Source of the DNA: UBA1413 sp964567485
GTDB taxonomy: Bacteria > Bacteroidota > Bacteroidia > Bacteroidales > Prolixibacteraceae
Direction of reading: 5' to 3'
NCBI GenBank assembly: GCA_964567485.1
Contig: CAZMMX010000007.1
Span: forward strand, 39,533 to 103,532
Length of the DNA: 64,000 nt
In this document: positions 33,410 through 41,357 of the stretch, piece by piece
Position numbering within the stretch: the stretch's first letter is position 1
How the letters are laid out: every line of letters starts with the position of its first letter
The notes under the pieces: model-generated
The model's input: only the letters and a program-made list of their open reading frames with translations
What the model was told of the DNA's origin: nothing
Databases searched by the model: none
Translations under genes and position numbers: made by a program

Positions 33410-34723
33410 TTAAACCTGTGGAAGAACCCATGGTTTCCGGTAGTGGGCTTGTACCAGTTCATCGGCTTTTCTGTCTTTGATGAACTGTTGTTTGTCGTGG
33501 TCCCAGAATACTTTGCGTCCCAGGCGGTAGGAGATATTTCCCAGATGGGCGATGCGGGCGATATGGGCGCCGGTTTCGATGTCGCAGGCCGGTTTTTCGC
33601 GGGTCTTCATGCAATCCAGGAAATTCTTCACGTGGAGTTCCAGCCCCATGCCTGTCGATTTCTGGAGGGGCACCTTCACGAAATCCTTATTGGCGCTGAA
33701 ACTGCTGGTTTCGGGGAGGACTTCCCAGCCTGAGCGGTCGACCACGAGGGTGCCATATTCTCCGATGAAGGCCACGCCGTGGCCACGGCCGTAGTTGGCG
33801 CCGTAGATGCCGATGGTGTGGTCCCAGAGGAGTCCGAAGTCGCCGAAGTCATACATGGCCATCAGGGTATCGGGGGTTTCCATGGCGTCATCGGGGAAGG
33901 CATATTTCCCGCCGGTGGCCATCACCGATTGGGGCACGTACTGGTTCATGCCGAACAGGGCGTAGTCGAGGAGGTGGACCCCCCAGTCGGTCATCAGTCC
34001 CCCGGCATAATCCCAATACCAGCGGAAGGTGAAATGGAACCGGTTTCTGTTGAAGGGACGGCGTGGTGCGGGGCCCAGCCACATGTCGTAATCGACGCCG
34101 GCGGGTACCGGTTCGTCGGGGACCACGGGAATGGAGCCTTTCCATCCGACGTAAGACCAGGCACGTACCGAACGTACACGCCCCAGGGTGCCGCTGTGGA
34201 CATAATCCACGGCCTCTTTCCAGTGGGGATCGCTGCGCTGCCACTGGTTGACCTGAACCACCCTGTTGTAGCGTTGCGTGGCTTTCACCATCACGTTGCA
34301 CTCTTCGATGGTGTTGGCCAGTGGTTTTTCGCAGTAGACGTCCTTGCCTGCCTCGCAGGCATACACCATGGGAATGCAATGCCAGTGGTCGGGGGTGGCC
34401 ACGATGACGGCGTCGATATCCTTCTGTTCGAGAAGCTTCCGGAAGTCCCCATAGAGGGCCGGACGGTAGCCTGCCAGTTTTTCGACATCGGCTGCCCGTT
34501 CTTCGAGGACGTTGCGGTCGACATCGCACAGGGCTGCGCAAATCACCCCCGGCTGCCCCAGGAAAGCCTTCAGGTTACTCCACCCCTGACCCTTGCACCC
34601 GATCAGTCCAACAGTGATGGTGTCACTGGGAGCCACCCCCCGTCCCCTGAGAATCGTCGGAAAAGCCGCAAACCCTGCGGTGGCAAAGGCTGTATTCTTC
34701 AGAAAAGTTCTTCTGTCGCTCAT
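33410..34723 (-). CDS. Gfo/Idh/MocA-family oxidoreductase with Tat signal
   Basis: About 437 residues. The start MSDRRTFLKNTAFATAGFAA is a twin-arginine-like signal (RR-TFLK), so the protein is likely exported folded with its cofactor. The NAD(P) domain follows: TVGLIGCKGQGW, IVATPDHWH and the EKPLA motif (CEKPLANTIEECN), with WGVHLLDYALF in the C-terminal domain. Relatives act on inositols and other sugars or as glycoside-cleaving oxidoreductases. The frame is open upstream for 94 codons but that part overlaps the divergent creatininase gene and does not look like protein, so 34723 is chosen. Confidence 0.9.
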   Translation of the reverse strand: MSDRRTFLKNTAFATAGFAAFPTILRGRGVAPSDTITVGLIGCKGQGWSNLKAFLGQPGVICAALCDVDRNVLEERAADVEKLAGYRPALYGDFRKLLEQKDIDAVIVATPDHWHCIPMVYACEAGKDVYCEKPLANTIEECNVMVKATQRYNRVVQVNQWQRSDPHWKEAVDYVHSGTLGRVRSVRAWSYVGWKGSIPVVPDEPVPAGVDYDMWLGPAPRRPFNRNRFHFTFRWYWDYAGGLMTDWGVHLLDYALFGMNQYVPQSVMATGGKYAFPDDAMETPDTLMAMYDFGDFGLLWDHTIGIYGANYGRGHGVAFIGEYGTLVVDRSGWEVLPETSSFSANKDFVKVPLQKSTGMGLELHVKNFLDCMKTREKPACDIETGAHIARIAHLGNISYRLGRKVFWDHDKQQFIKDRKADELVQAHYRKPWVLPQV

Positions 34724-34879
34724 GGTCTTGTTTGCTATTGTTTTCCCAAAAATACAAAATTCAGGGAAGGATAGGGTGCACCCGGGGAACATTCCGTTTG
34801 AAAAGTGTATTTTTGGGCCGTCATCGGGAAATGCCGGATTGCCGGCGATCCCTCCCCGAAAAGTTGAATCCGTTAAAAT

Positions 34880-35662
34880 ATGGTCACTATGAGCCGGAAA
34901 GAAGAATCCCCCCTGTTGTCGTGCAAACATTGGAAGCATGTAAAAGAGAGCGATTACGATGTGGCCGTGTTGCCCTGGGGGGCAACGGAAGCCCACAACA
35001 CCCATCTTCCCTATGGTACTGATGTTTTTGAGGCTGAGCTTTTAGCCGCCGAGTCGGCGCGTCTTGCCGGTGAGGAGGGAGCCCGTATCGTGGTGTTACC
35101 GCCCATCCCCTTCGGGGTGAATACCGGTCAGCACGACATCAAACTCGATATCAACCTCAACCCGTCGACGCAGATCATCATCCTCGAAGATGTCATTACC
35201 AGCCTGTTGCGCTCCGGAATTTTCAAGTTGGTGGTTTTCAACAGCCATGGGGGCAATGACTTCCGCCAGATGCTGCGGGAGCTGGGATTGAAATACCCCA
35301 GCATGTGGCTTTTCCAGGCCAATTTCTTTCAAATTCCCCTGCCTGAGAAGCTCTTCGAGGAGCCTGACGACCATGCCGGCGAGATGGAGACCAGCCTGAT
35401 GCTCTTTTTGCATCCGGAATTGGTGCTTCCCTTGTCGGAAGCGGGCGATGGGGCCTCCCGCCAGATCAACATCGGGGCCTGCCGGAAAAAGTGGGCCTGG
35501 ACGGAGCGGCAATGGAGCAAGGTCACCCGTGATACCGGCGTGGGCAATCCCCACAAGGCCACCCGGGAAAAAGGAGAGCACTATTTCCGGTATGTGACCG
35601 GCGAGATCGCCCACATGTTCATTGAGGTGGCCGCCATGAACCGCGATGAGGCCTACTCCTGA
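34880..35662 (+). CDS. creatininase-family amidohydrolase
   Basis: 260 residues. The family's metal site is visible in LPWGATEAHNTHLPYGTD (Glu, His and Asp ligands, about residues 36-53) and NSHGGNDF (about 118). Also HAGEMETSLML holds a further metal-ligand glutamate. Members open cyclic amides such as creatinine or formamide intermediates of riboflavin/F420 synthesis (FAPy deformylase). The natural substrate is not clear. ATG at 34880; an alternative lies three codons later. It is divergent from the oxidoreductase gene. Confidence 0.88.
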   Translation: MVTMSRKEESPLLSCKHWKHVKESDYDVAVLPWGATEAHNTHLPYGTDVFEAELLAAESARLAGEEGARIVVLPPIPFGVNTGQHDIKLDINLNPSTQIIILEDVITSLLRSGIFKLVVFNSHGGNDFRQMLRELGLKYPSMWLFQANFFQIPLPEKLFEEPDDHAGEMETSLMLFLHPELVLPLSEAGDGASRQINIGACRKKWAWTERQWSKVTRDTGVGNPHKATREKGEHYFRYVTGEIAHMFIEVAAMNRDEAYS

Positions 35663-35980
35663 CCTGGCCGTTTCTGCCCAGCCATGATGCCCTCAGGAAG
35701 GAAAAATTTTCCCCTGTTAAAATTTATATGTGAAAATTCCGTTTGTCGGATGAAAGCCGTTGTTGCGTGATTTCCGGTGTGGATATTTTTGCCGGCCCTG
35801 TTGCGGGGTAGACGAACAGATTCCCGGAATGTACTGACGAAACCGGGTGGGAGCTGATCCTTCCGCGGGTTATGCGATCAGCATTCTCCGGAGGATTTGA
35901 CGAGAGCGGATATCCCGGTGCCCGGACTGCTGGGCATGACCATTATCAACGGCACTTTTTTTGCATGGGGAAAGAAAACA
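35663..35980. other. intergenic stretch with one diverged repeat copy
   Basis: 318 bases without a convincing gene. An open frame enters it from the CAP-domain gene but lacks protein character. The only recognised element is a diverged relative of the 117-bp repeat at 35791-35846; a short palindrome, GGAAAAATTTTCC, lies near 35700. Confidence 0.5.
35791..35846. repeat. diverged third copy of the hairpin repeat (partial)
   Basis: Aligns by eye to the middle of copies A and B from the first hairpin's loop to the second hairpin's approach (GCCGGCCCTGTTGCGGGGT and then GACGAACAG, CTGACGAAACCGG). The left arm of the first hairpin is lost. About 70 percent similar. Confidence 0.5.
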
Positions 35981-36706
35981 ATGAGATTGAAATTTAAGGA
36001 ACAGAATCGGAAGATGGTTCGCAGGGTGATCGTTGGGGTGTGGCTGCTTATTTTCCTGGTGGTACCGGGAATGCGGCTGGAAGCTGGGAAAAGCTGGAAT
36101 AAGATGGCCCTGAATACGGCTGCCGGGGTGACCTATCTGACGGAAAATGAGAAGGCGGTGATCTTCGAAATCAATAAGTTGCGTTCCGATCCGCCGGGGT
36201 ATGCCCGTGAATATCTGGAGCCTTTGCTGACCAGATATGAAGGGAAGAAGCTGAATTATCCCGGGGATATCCCCATTGTGACCAAGGAAGGGGTGGCGGC
36301 GTTGAAAGATGCCATCAGGGAGTTGAAGAGTGCCCCCCCGGTGGCGATGCTTTCTCCCGATCTGCGGCTGACGAAAGCTTCGCGCGACCATATGAGAGAC
36401 CAGTCCGGCTCAGGGCGCACAGGGCATACCGGCAGCGACGGCTCTTCGGTGCAGGATCGCATCCGCCGATATGGCACCTGGCAGAAAGCCATGGGAGAGA
36501 ATATCTTTTACGGAGATGCCGATGCCCGGGCCATTGTTCTTCACCTGGTCATTGATGATGGCATTCCCAAAAGAGGCCACCGTAAGAATTTCCTCAGCGA
36601 GCATTATCTCCTGGCGGGGGTGGCCTGCGGACCACATCCCGGGTGGAGGAATGTCTGCGTCATCGATTTTGCCCACAGTTTTAAGAGCGGCGAGACCGCC
36701 CGTTAA
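35981..36706 (+). CDS. secreted CAP/SCP-domain protein
   Basis: About 241 residues. A membrane signal (VIVGVWLLIFLVVPGMRL, about residues 15-32) precedes a CAP domain: LTENEKAVIFEINKLRSDP, TGHTGSDGSS, the GENI box in KAMGENIFYG, and NFLSEHYLLAGVACGPHPG. Bacterial CAP proteins are extracytoplasmic and bind lipids or act on peptides; the role is unclear. The start at 35981 is chosen for a short n-region; 36014 is another option, and 28 further open codons upstream look non-coding. Converges on the pirin gene with one base between stops. Confidence 0.85.
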   Translation: MRLKFKEQNRKMVRRVIVGVWLLIFLVVPGMRLEAGKSWNKMALNTAAGVTYLTENEKAVIFEINKLRSDPPGYAREYLEPLLTRYEGKKLNYPGDIPIVTKEGVAALKDAIRELKSAPPVAMLSPDLRLTKASRDHMRDQSGSGRTGHTGSDGSSVQDRIRRYGTWQKAMGENIFYGDADARAIVLHLVIDDGIPKRGHRKNFLSEHYLLAGVACGPHPGWRNVCVIDFAHSFKSGETAR

Positions 36707-36707
36707 A

Positions 36708-37763
36708 TCAGCCTCCCCGAAAAAGGAGTGCCGGGGACACAAATTCCGGGGGGTAGTCTGTCTTTCCGTCCAGGTAAGTGGCAAAGCGTTTCAATTCCGG
36801 ACCGTGTACCGGTCCGGTTTCCTGCCAGGGCCAGCCTCCGAATTCTGTAGCCCGGTAATCGCGGAAAGCATCCCTGATTTCATTTTCGGTATTCATGACA
36901 AAGGGGCCGTACTGGACGACCGGTTCGTCGATAGGTTTTCCCTGGAGGATGAGGAGACGGCCGGTGTCGGTGCCGTTGACCAGTGACAGGGCGGCGGCGG
37001 GGTCGAGGTCGGCCTGGTGGTAGGGGGACAGCGCTGTGTCCCCAATGGTGAGGGAGGAGCCTTCGTGGAAATAGAGGGTTCGTGACAGGCCTGCCCCGGC
37101 AGGGGGAATACTCCATTGTGCACCGGGGGCCATGGTCACCAGCCATATGGCCACCTGGTTTGACGGGTCGGCCGCCCACGAATCGGGGGCCGGGGTGGGG
37201 GCCACGGTGCCATTCAGGTCACCGGCGATGACCCTGACTTCCGTGGTTCTGCCTTCCCTATCCCTGGTGGTGACTATCGGAATTTCCTCCGCCCATAACA
37301 TTTTGTAGAAGGGAGCACTGAATTTCCGGGCAGCAGGGAGGTTCAGCCATACCTGGAAGAGCTCCAGGGGATTGGGTTCTTCCTGTTTTAGCAGCGGGAA
37401 CATCTCGGCATGTTGGAGTCCGCTGCCTGCCGTCATCCACTGAACATCCCCGTTTCCGTATCTTCCGGCGGCCCCGTGGGAGTCAGAATGGTCGACAAAT
37501 CCCCTTAACACGATCGTGACGGTTTCAAAGCCCCTGTGGGGGTGGACCGGAAAACCAGGGACCGTAATGCCGTGGTACATGCGCCATCCCTCCCTGATGG
37601 TGAAGTCATTGCCCATTTGGCGGCCTGCCAGGGAGGCGGCAGGCCCGTATTGGCCATTTCCGGCAGGGTAGGCATCGTTGTGATGGGCGCAGAACAACCA
37701 GGGATTGCGGGTTTCCCAGAGGAAGCCCAGAGGACGAATGCCAGAAACATATTTCTTATGCAT
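36708..37763 (-). CDS. pirin-family protein
   Basis: About 351 residues, two cupin domains. The metal-binding N-terminal cupin has FPVHPHRGFETVTIVL (His ligands, about 77-85), and MTAGSGLQHAEMF with the third His and a Glu. The C-terminal cupin (about 190-320) ends with FRDYRATEFGGWPW, a usual pirin tail. Some pirins are quercetinases, others bind transcription factors. ATG at 37763 (MHKKYVSG) is chosen; the frame stays open upstream with another ATG at 37808. Confidence 0.88.
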   Translation of the reverse strand: MHKKYVSGIRPLGFLWETRNPWLFCAHHNDAYPAGNGQYGPAASLAGRQMGNDFTIREGWRMYHGITVPGFPVHPHRGFETVTIVLRGFVDHSDSHGAAGRYGNGDVQWMTAGSGLQHAEMFPLLKQEEPNPLELFQVWLNLPAARKFSAPFYKMLWAEEIPIVTTRDREGRTTEVRVIAGDLNGTVAPTPAPDSWAADPSNQVAIWLVTMAPGAQWSIPPAGAGLSRTLYFHEGSSLTIGDTALSPYHQADLDPAAALSLVNGTDTGRLLILQGKPIDEPVVQYGPFVMNTENEIRDAFRDYRATEFGGWPWQETGPVHGPELKRFATYLDGKTDYPPEFVSPALLFRGG

Positions 37764-37930
37764 GGGTGATTGTTTTTCGTGGGTACGTTTCTTTCCAAAG
37801 ATAATCATTCTCCTCTTTTTACGGCTTCTGATTTCCCTTATTAGTACAACATCAAAAACCCGGCAGGGTTCCCGAAACCGGGGTCCACACCGGGTCAACC
37901 ACCATTAGAACTGAACTAAGAACGCAATTT

Positions 37931-37945
37931 GGTGACCGGGTCACC
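37931..37945. promoter_or_regulatory. palindrome upstream of the pirin gene
   Basis: GGTGACC-G-GGTCACC is a perfect 7-bp inverted repeat with a one-base centre, 168 bases upstream of the pirin start and 63 bases beyond the end of ssb. It is suitable for a dimeric regulator, but a transcript 3'-end hairpin is also possible. Confidence 0.35.
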
Positions 37946-38007
37946 TGGAATGATGCGAGGGATTTCCCCCTCTGTTGGGTAATTCTGAGGTTTGTAAACC
38001 AGCAGGG

Positions 38008-38382
38008 TCACTGCGCGGATGTTGTGGTTTCTTCTTCGGTTGGTCTGTTTTTCGCATCGAGCATCATCAGGGAGTTGACCACGATTTCGGTGATGTAGTG
38101 GGTTTCTCCGTTTTTGTCGTCGTAATGACGGTGGGTCAGTTTTCCCTCGATGGCCACTTCCGATCCTTTCTGGAGGTACTTCTCTGCTACTCCGGCGGTG
38201 TTGCCATAAGCCACCAGGCGGTGCCAGGTGGTCTCCGACTTGCGGTTGCCGGCGCTGTCTACATAATTCTCATTGGTGGCTACCGAAAAATTGGCCACCT
38301 TCCTTCCATTATCCAGCTGCTTTACCTTGGGGGTGTCCCCCAGGTGGCCAATGAGCCTGACACTGTTTCTTAACGCATTCAT
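38008..38382 (-). CDS. ssb: single-stranded DNA-binding protein, short tail
   Basis: 124 residues of OB fold: NSVRLIGHLGDTPKVKQLD at the start, VATNENYVDSAGNRKSETTWH, and KGSEVAIEGKLTHRHYDDKNG. The tail after residue 105 is short and ends TTTSAQ, lacking the acidic DDxIPF tip through which SSB recruits replication proteins. It may be a second, accessory SSB. It is divergent from the his operon with a 378-base intergenic region. Confidence 0.92.
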   Translation of the reverse strand: MNALRNSVRLIGHLGDTPKVKQLDNGRKVANFSVATNENYVDSAGNRKSETTWHRLVAYGNTAGVAEKYLQKGSEVAIEGKLTHRHYDDKNGETHYITEIVVNSLMMLDAKNRPTEEETTTSAQ

Positions 38383-38471
38383 GATCTTCTGGTTTTAATG
38401 ATTCTCCATTGGGTTTGTCTAGATGAAAGTTATCACTATCCGTGTTCTTTTTTCGGTATTCAACTGTGTAC

Positions 38472-38489
38472 ATTCATTTGCAAGTGAAT
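38472..38489. promoter_or_regulatory. near-palindrome between ssb and the his operon
   Basis: ATTCATTTGCAAGTGAAT is an 18-bp palindrome with one mismatched pair, 90 bases upstream of ssb and 100 before the proposed his promoter. It could be an operator for either gene. No motif family recognised. Confidence 0.35.
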
Positions 38490-38571
38490 ACATTTATGTA
38501 GAAACAATATTACCTGTGCCAAAGGGTCTCCATTATTAAATCTGTTTGGTGGGTTTCATTTTGTCACACAT

Positions 38572-38606
38572 TTTGTGTCCATACTGATAATTTATTGTTA
38601 TTATTG
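38572..38606 (+). promoter_or_regulatory. probable promoter of the his operon
   Basis: A -33 TTTG (38572-38575) and a -7-like TATTATTG (38599-38606, one base off TAnnTTTG) are 23 bases apart. Transcription would start near 38613, about 12 bases before the leader peptide ATG, which fits the attenuator below. Confidence 0.4.
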
Positions 38607-38624
38607 CGCATTCAACAACTGAAA

Positions 38625-38687
38625 ATGAGAACCATGTACTATATTCACGGACATCATGCATATCACCTGCCGGGAGGTAGGCCGTAG
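38625..38687 (+). CDS. hisL: his operon leader peptide
   Basis: A 20-codon frame from ATG at 38625 to TAG at 38685. Four of seven consecutive residues after Ile7 are histidine (IHGHHAYH, codons 8, 10, 11 and 14). It stands 136 bases before hisG and directly overlaps the first arm of a three-way RNA switch. By analogy to HisL of enterobacteria, ribosome stalling at these codons when His-tRNA is scarce would control the terminator at 38720. Not expected to act as a protein. Confidence 0.85.
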   Translation: MRTMYYIHGHHAYHLPGGRP

Positions 38688-38749
38688 GCATTATGTTCGT
38701 CAATGATCATATTCACCTGAAGGCTTACCGGAAACGGTAGGCCTTTTTT
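38666..38749 (+). promoter_or_regulatory. his transcription attenuator (1:2, 2:3, 3:4 pairings)
   Basis: Segment 1 CCTGCC (38666-38671) pairs with GGTAGG of segment 2 (38676-38683, GGTAGGCC). Segment 2 can instead pair with segment 3 GGCTTACC (38722-38729). Segment 3 can pair with segment 4 GGTAGGCC (38736-38743), a copy of segment 2, giving an 11-bp stem (38720-38730 with 38735-38745) capped by GAAA and followed by T6, a terminator 11 bases before hisG. Stalling at the His codons would cover segment 1, free segment 2 and favour the antiterminator. Confidence 0.85.
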
Positions 38750-38760
38750 AATCTTTTCAA

Positions 38761-39621
38761 ATGGAAGAAATATTGAGAATAGCCATTCAGGCCAAGGGAA
38801 GGCTGAATGAAGGATCTGTGAAACTGATGGAAGAGGCGGGGATCAGCCTGGTGATCGGGCGGCGCAACCTGATATCGCCGGCTGTGAATTTTCCCATGGA
38901 GGTATTGTATCTGCGTGATGATGATATTCCGCAGACGGTGGCTTACGGGGCTGCCGATGTGGGGATCGTGGGAGAAAACGAGGTATTCGAGCGCCAGGAG
39001 GATGTGGTGATTGCCAAAAGGCTGGGATTCAGCCGCTGCCGGCTCTCTCTGGCGATTCCACAGCAGACGGAATACCACGGGAAGGAGTGGTTCAACGGCC
39101 GGAAAATCGCCACTTCCTATCCGGCGATCCTTAGCCGCTGGCTTACTGCGAACAACATTAACTCGGAGATCCATGTCATCAACGGTTCCGTGGAAATTTC
39201 CCCCGGCATTGGCCTTTCCGACGCCATTTTCGACATAGTGAGTTCGGGATCAACCCTGGTGAGCAACCGTCTCACCGAGGTGGAGACGGTCGTCACTTCC
39301 GAAGCGGTGCTGATTGCCAACAAGGAGCTCTCCCCCGCGAAAAGTGCGATTCTGGAGGATCTGATTTTCAGGCTGGAATCGGTACAGCGTGCCGAAGGGA
39401 AAAAGTACATCCTCCTGAATGCTCCCAACGCGAAAATCGCTGAAATTTCGGCCATCCTCCCGGGGATGAAAAGTCCCACCGTGATGCCCCTGGCCGAAGA
39501 GGGGTGGAGTTCCGTTCATTCCGTGATCAGTGAGTCGGGATTCTGGGAAGTGATTGGCAGGTTGAAAAAGGCCGGAGCCGAGGGAATCCTGGTCGTTCCC
39601 ATCGAAAAAATGATTTTTTGA
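38761..39621 (+). CDS. hisG: ATP phosphoribosyltransferase, long form
   Basis: 286 residues, the long homohexameric type with its own C-terminal ACT-like regulatory domain (about 215-286), which does not need HisZ. It joins ATP and PRPP, the first step of histidine synthesis and its feedback point. Visible are IAIQAKGRLNEGSVKLMEEAG, YGAADVGIVGENEV, and the PRPP-binding EISPGIGLSDAIFDIVSSGST. It is the first structural gene after the attenuator; hisD follows 54 bases later. Confidence 0.95.
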   Translation: MEEILRIAIQAKGRLNEGSVKLMEEAGISLVIGRRNLISPAVNFPMEVLYLRDDDIPQTVAYGAADVGIVGENEVFERQEDVVIAKRLGFSRCRLSLAIPQQTEYHGKEWFNGRKIATSYPAILSRWLTANNINSEIHVINGSVEISPGIGLSDAIFDIVSSGSTLVSNRLTEVETVVTSEAVLIANKELSPAKSAILEDLIFRLESVQRAEGKKYILLNAPNAKIAEISAILPGMKSPTVMPLAEEGWSSVHSVISESGFWEVIGRLKKAGAEGILVVPIEKMIF

Positions 39622-39675
39622 GCCCATCGGGGGCAACAGATAAAACAGGGTGACATACACTTAAATTGGGATAAT

Positions 39676-40968
39676 ATGAAGGTATATGATCGGCCAGACC
39701 GGAGCCAGTGGCCTGAGATTCTGAAGCGGCCGTTGCTCGATGTTTCCGAACTGTCGGCCACGGTGGGGGGATTGCTGAACACCATCAGGCTGCGGGGAGA
39801 AGAAGCCCTCAGGGAGCTGACCCTCCATTTTGACGGGGTGGCCGTGGAGCATTGGGAGGTGACTCCTGCTGAGATGGAACGTGCTGAGGCGCTGACCGCT
39901 CCTGAACTGAAGGAGGCCATGGCCCGTGCGGCGGAGAATATCGCCACTTTTCACAGGGCGCAGCTTCAGCAGGTCTCCAAGATAGAGACCATGCCGGGGG
40001 TGTGGTGCTGGCAGAAGCCTGTGGCCATTGAAAAGGTAGGTTTGTATATTCCCGGGGGGAGTGCGCCTCTTTTTTCCACGGTGTTGATGCTGGGGGTTCC
40101 TGCGCGGTTGGCGGGATGCCGGGAGATCATCCTCTGTACGCCTCCCGGGCGTGACGGGGCCATTCCTCCGGCCATTCTTACGGCCGCCCGCATTGCCGGG
40201 GTACACCGTGTTTTCCGGTTGGGCGGGGTGCAGGCCATCGGAGCCATGGCCTATGGCGTGGTGACCCCGAAGGTCGACAAGATCTTCGGCCCCGGGAACC
40301 AGTATGTCATGGCTGCCAAACAGCTGGTGAGCCTCAGTGATGTGGCCGTCGACATGCCTGCGGGCCCCTCCGAGGTGGCCATCATGGCCGACGAATCTTC
40401 CGAAGCGCCATTTGTAGCCGCCGACCTGCTCTCACAGGCGGAACACGGCCCCGACAGCCAGGTGCTGCTGCTCCTTCGAGGCCGCAGGATGCTTCCGGAA
40501 ATCGAAGAGGAACTCGCCAAACAGTTGGAACGGCTTCCCCGCAGAGACATCGCGGAAAAAGCCCTGGAAAACAGCAGAATCGTCATCTTTGACAACGATG
40601 AGGAGATGGTCGGCCTGATCAACCAGTATGCTCCGGAACACCTGATCATCGCCACGGGCAACTACAGTGCCCTGGCACCCCTGATCACCCATGCAGGGTC
40701 GGTATTTCTGGGAAATTACACGCCCGAGAGTGCCGGGGACTATGCCTCGGGCCCTAACCACACCCTGCCCACCAACGGATGGGCCCGCTCCTTCAGCGGG
40801 GTGAACATGGACAGCTTCATGCGTAAGATCACCTTTCAGGAGATCACCAACACGGGGCTGAAAAACCTGGGACCCGTGGTGGAGGTCATGGCTGCCGCCG
40901 AAGAGCTCGAAGCCCACAGGAATGCCGTAACCCTCAGACTGGAATATCTGAAGAGGATTGGAAGATAA
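39676..40968 (+). CDS. hisD: histidinol dehydrogenase
   Basis: 430 residues, complete. It oxidises histidinol twice to histidine with NAD+ and zinc. Visible are VGLYIPGGSAPLFSTVLMLG, DKIFGPGNQYVMAAKQLV, DMPAGPSEVAIMAD, LLSQAEHGPDSQ (zinc ligands) and NHTLPTNGWARSFSGVN. The next his gene, hisC, is separated by a 389-base stretch with a tandem repeat and an assembly gap. Confidence 0.96.
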   Translation: MKVYDRPDRSQWPEILKRPLLDVSELSATVGGLLNTIRLRGEEALRELTLHFDGVAVEHWEVTPAEMERAEALTAPELKEAMARAAENIATFHRAQLQQVSKIETMPGVWCWQKPVAIEKVGLYIPGGSAPLFSTVLMLGVPARLAGCREIILCTPPGRDGAIPPAILTAARIAGVHRVFRLGGVQAIGAMAYGVVTPKVDKIFGPGNQYVMAAKQLVSLSDVAVDMPAGPSEVAIMADESSEAPFVAADLLSQAEHGPDSQVLLLLRGRRMLPEIEEELAKQLERLPRRDIAEKALENSRIVIFDNDEEMVGLINQYAPEHLIIATGNYSALAPLITHAGSVFLGNYTPESAGDYASGPNHTLPTNGWARSFSGVNMDSFMRKITFQEITNTGLKNLGPVVEVMAAAEELEAHRNAVTLRLEYLKRIGR

Positions 40969-41025
40969 CGGATAGAAAAGAAATGGGAGAGGATGGCATT
41001 TCAGACCAGCAGCCCCTCGATTGAG

Positions 41026-41125
41026 NNNNNNNNNNNNNNNNNNNNNNNNNNNNNNNNNNNNNNNNNNNNNNNNNNNNNNNNNNNNNNNNNNNNNNNNNNN
41101 NNNNNNNNNNNNNNNNNNNNNNNNN
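41026..41125. other. assembly gap (100 N) with identical flanks
   Basis: Exactly 100 N between hisD and hisC. The 55 bases before it (40971-41025) are repeated exactly directly after it (41126-41180), so the two contig ends probably overlap within the tandem repeat and the true distance is likely shorter than shown, or holds an unknown number of repeat units. Confidence 0.9.
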
Positions 41126-41159
41126 GATAGAAAAGAAATGGGAGAGGATGGCATTTCAG

Positions 41160-41327
41160 ACCAGCAGCCCCTCGATTGAGACCAGCAGCCCCTCGATTGA
41201 GACCAGTAGCCCCTCGATTGAGGCCAGCAGCCCCTCGATTGAGACCAGCAGCCCCTCGATTGAGGCCAGCAGTTCCTCGGTTGAGGTCCGCTTCCCTTCG
41301 TTAGAGATCCGCTTCCCCGGAAAAATG
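41160..41327. repeat. 21-bp tandem repeat (minisatellite) between hisD and hisC
   Basis: Eight 21-bp units start at 41160, 41181, 41202, 41223, 41244, 41265, 41286 and 41307. The first five are nearly identical (ACCAGCAGCCCCTCGATTG with two more bases), the last three diverge progressively. At least one further unit starts before the N gap. The period is a multiple of three, so it leaves frames open on both strands, but it shows no other protein signs. Confidence 0.9.
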
Positions 41328-41357
41328 CAGAAGTTACAATCGTAAATTTAGAATAAC

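Noticed and set aside
34724..35005. N-terminal extension of the Gfo/Idh oxidoreductase
   Set aside because: It overlaps the divergent creatininase gene and would bury the twin-arginine signal that starts at 34723.
41160..41345. Plus-strand frame with TSSPSIE repeats between hisD and hisC
   Set aside because: Entirely produced by the 21-bp repeat, whose period is a multiple of three; no start region or conserved part.
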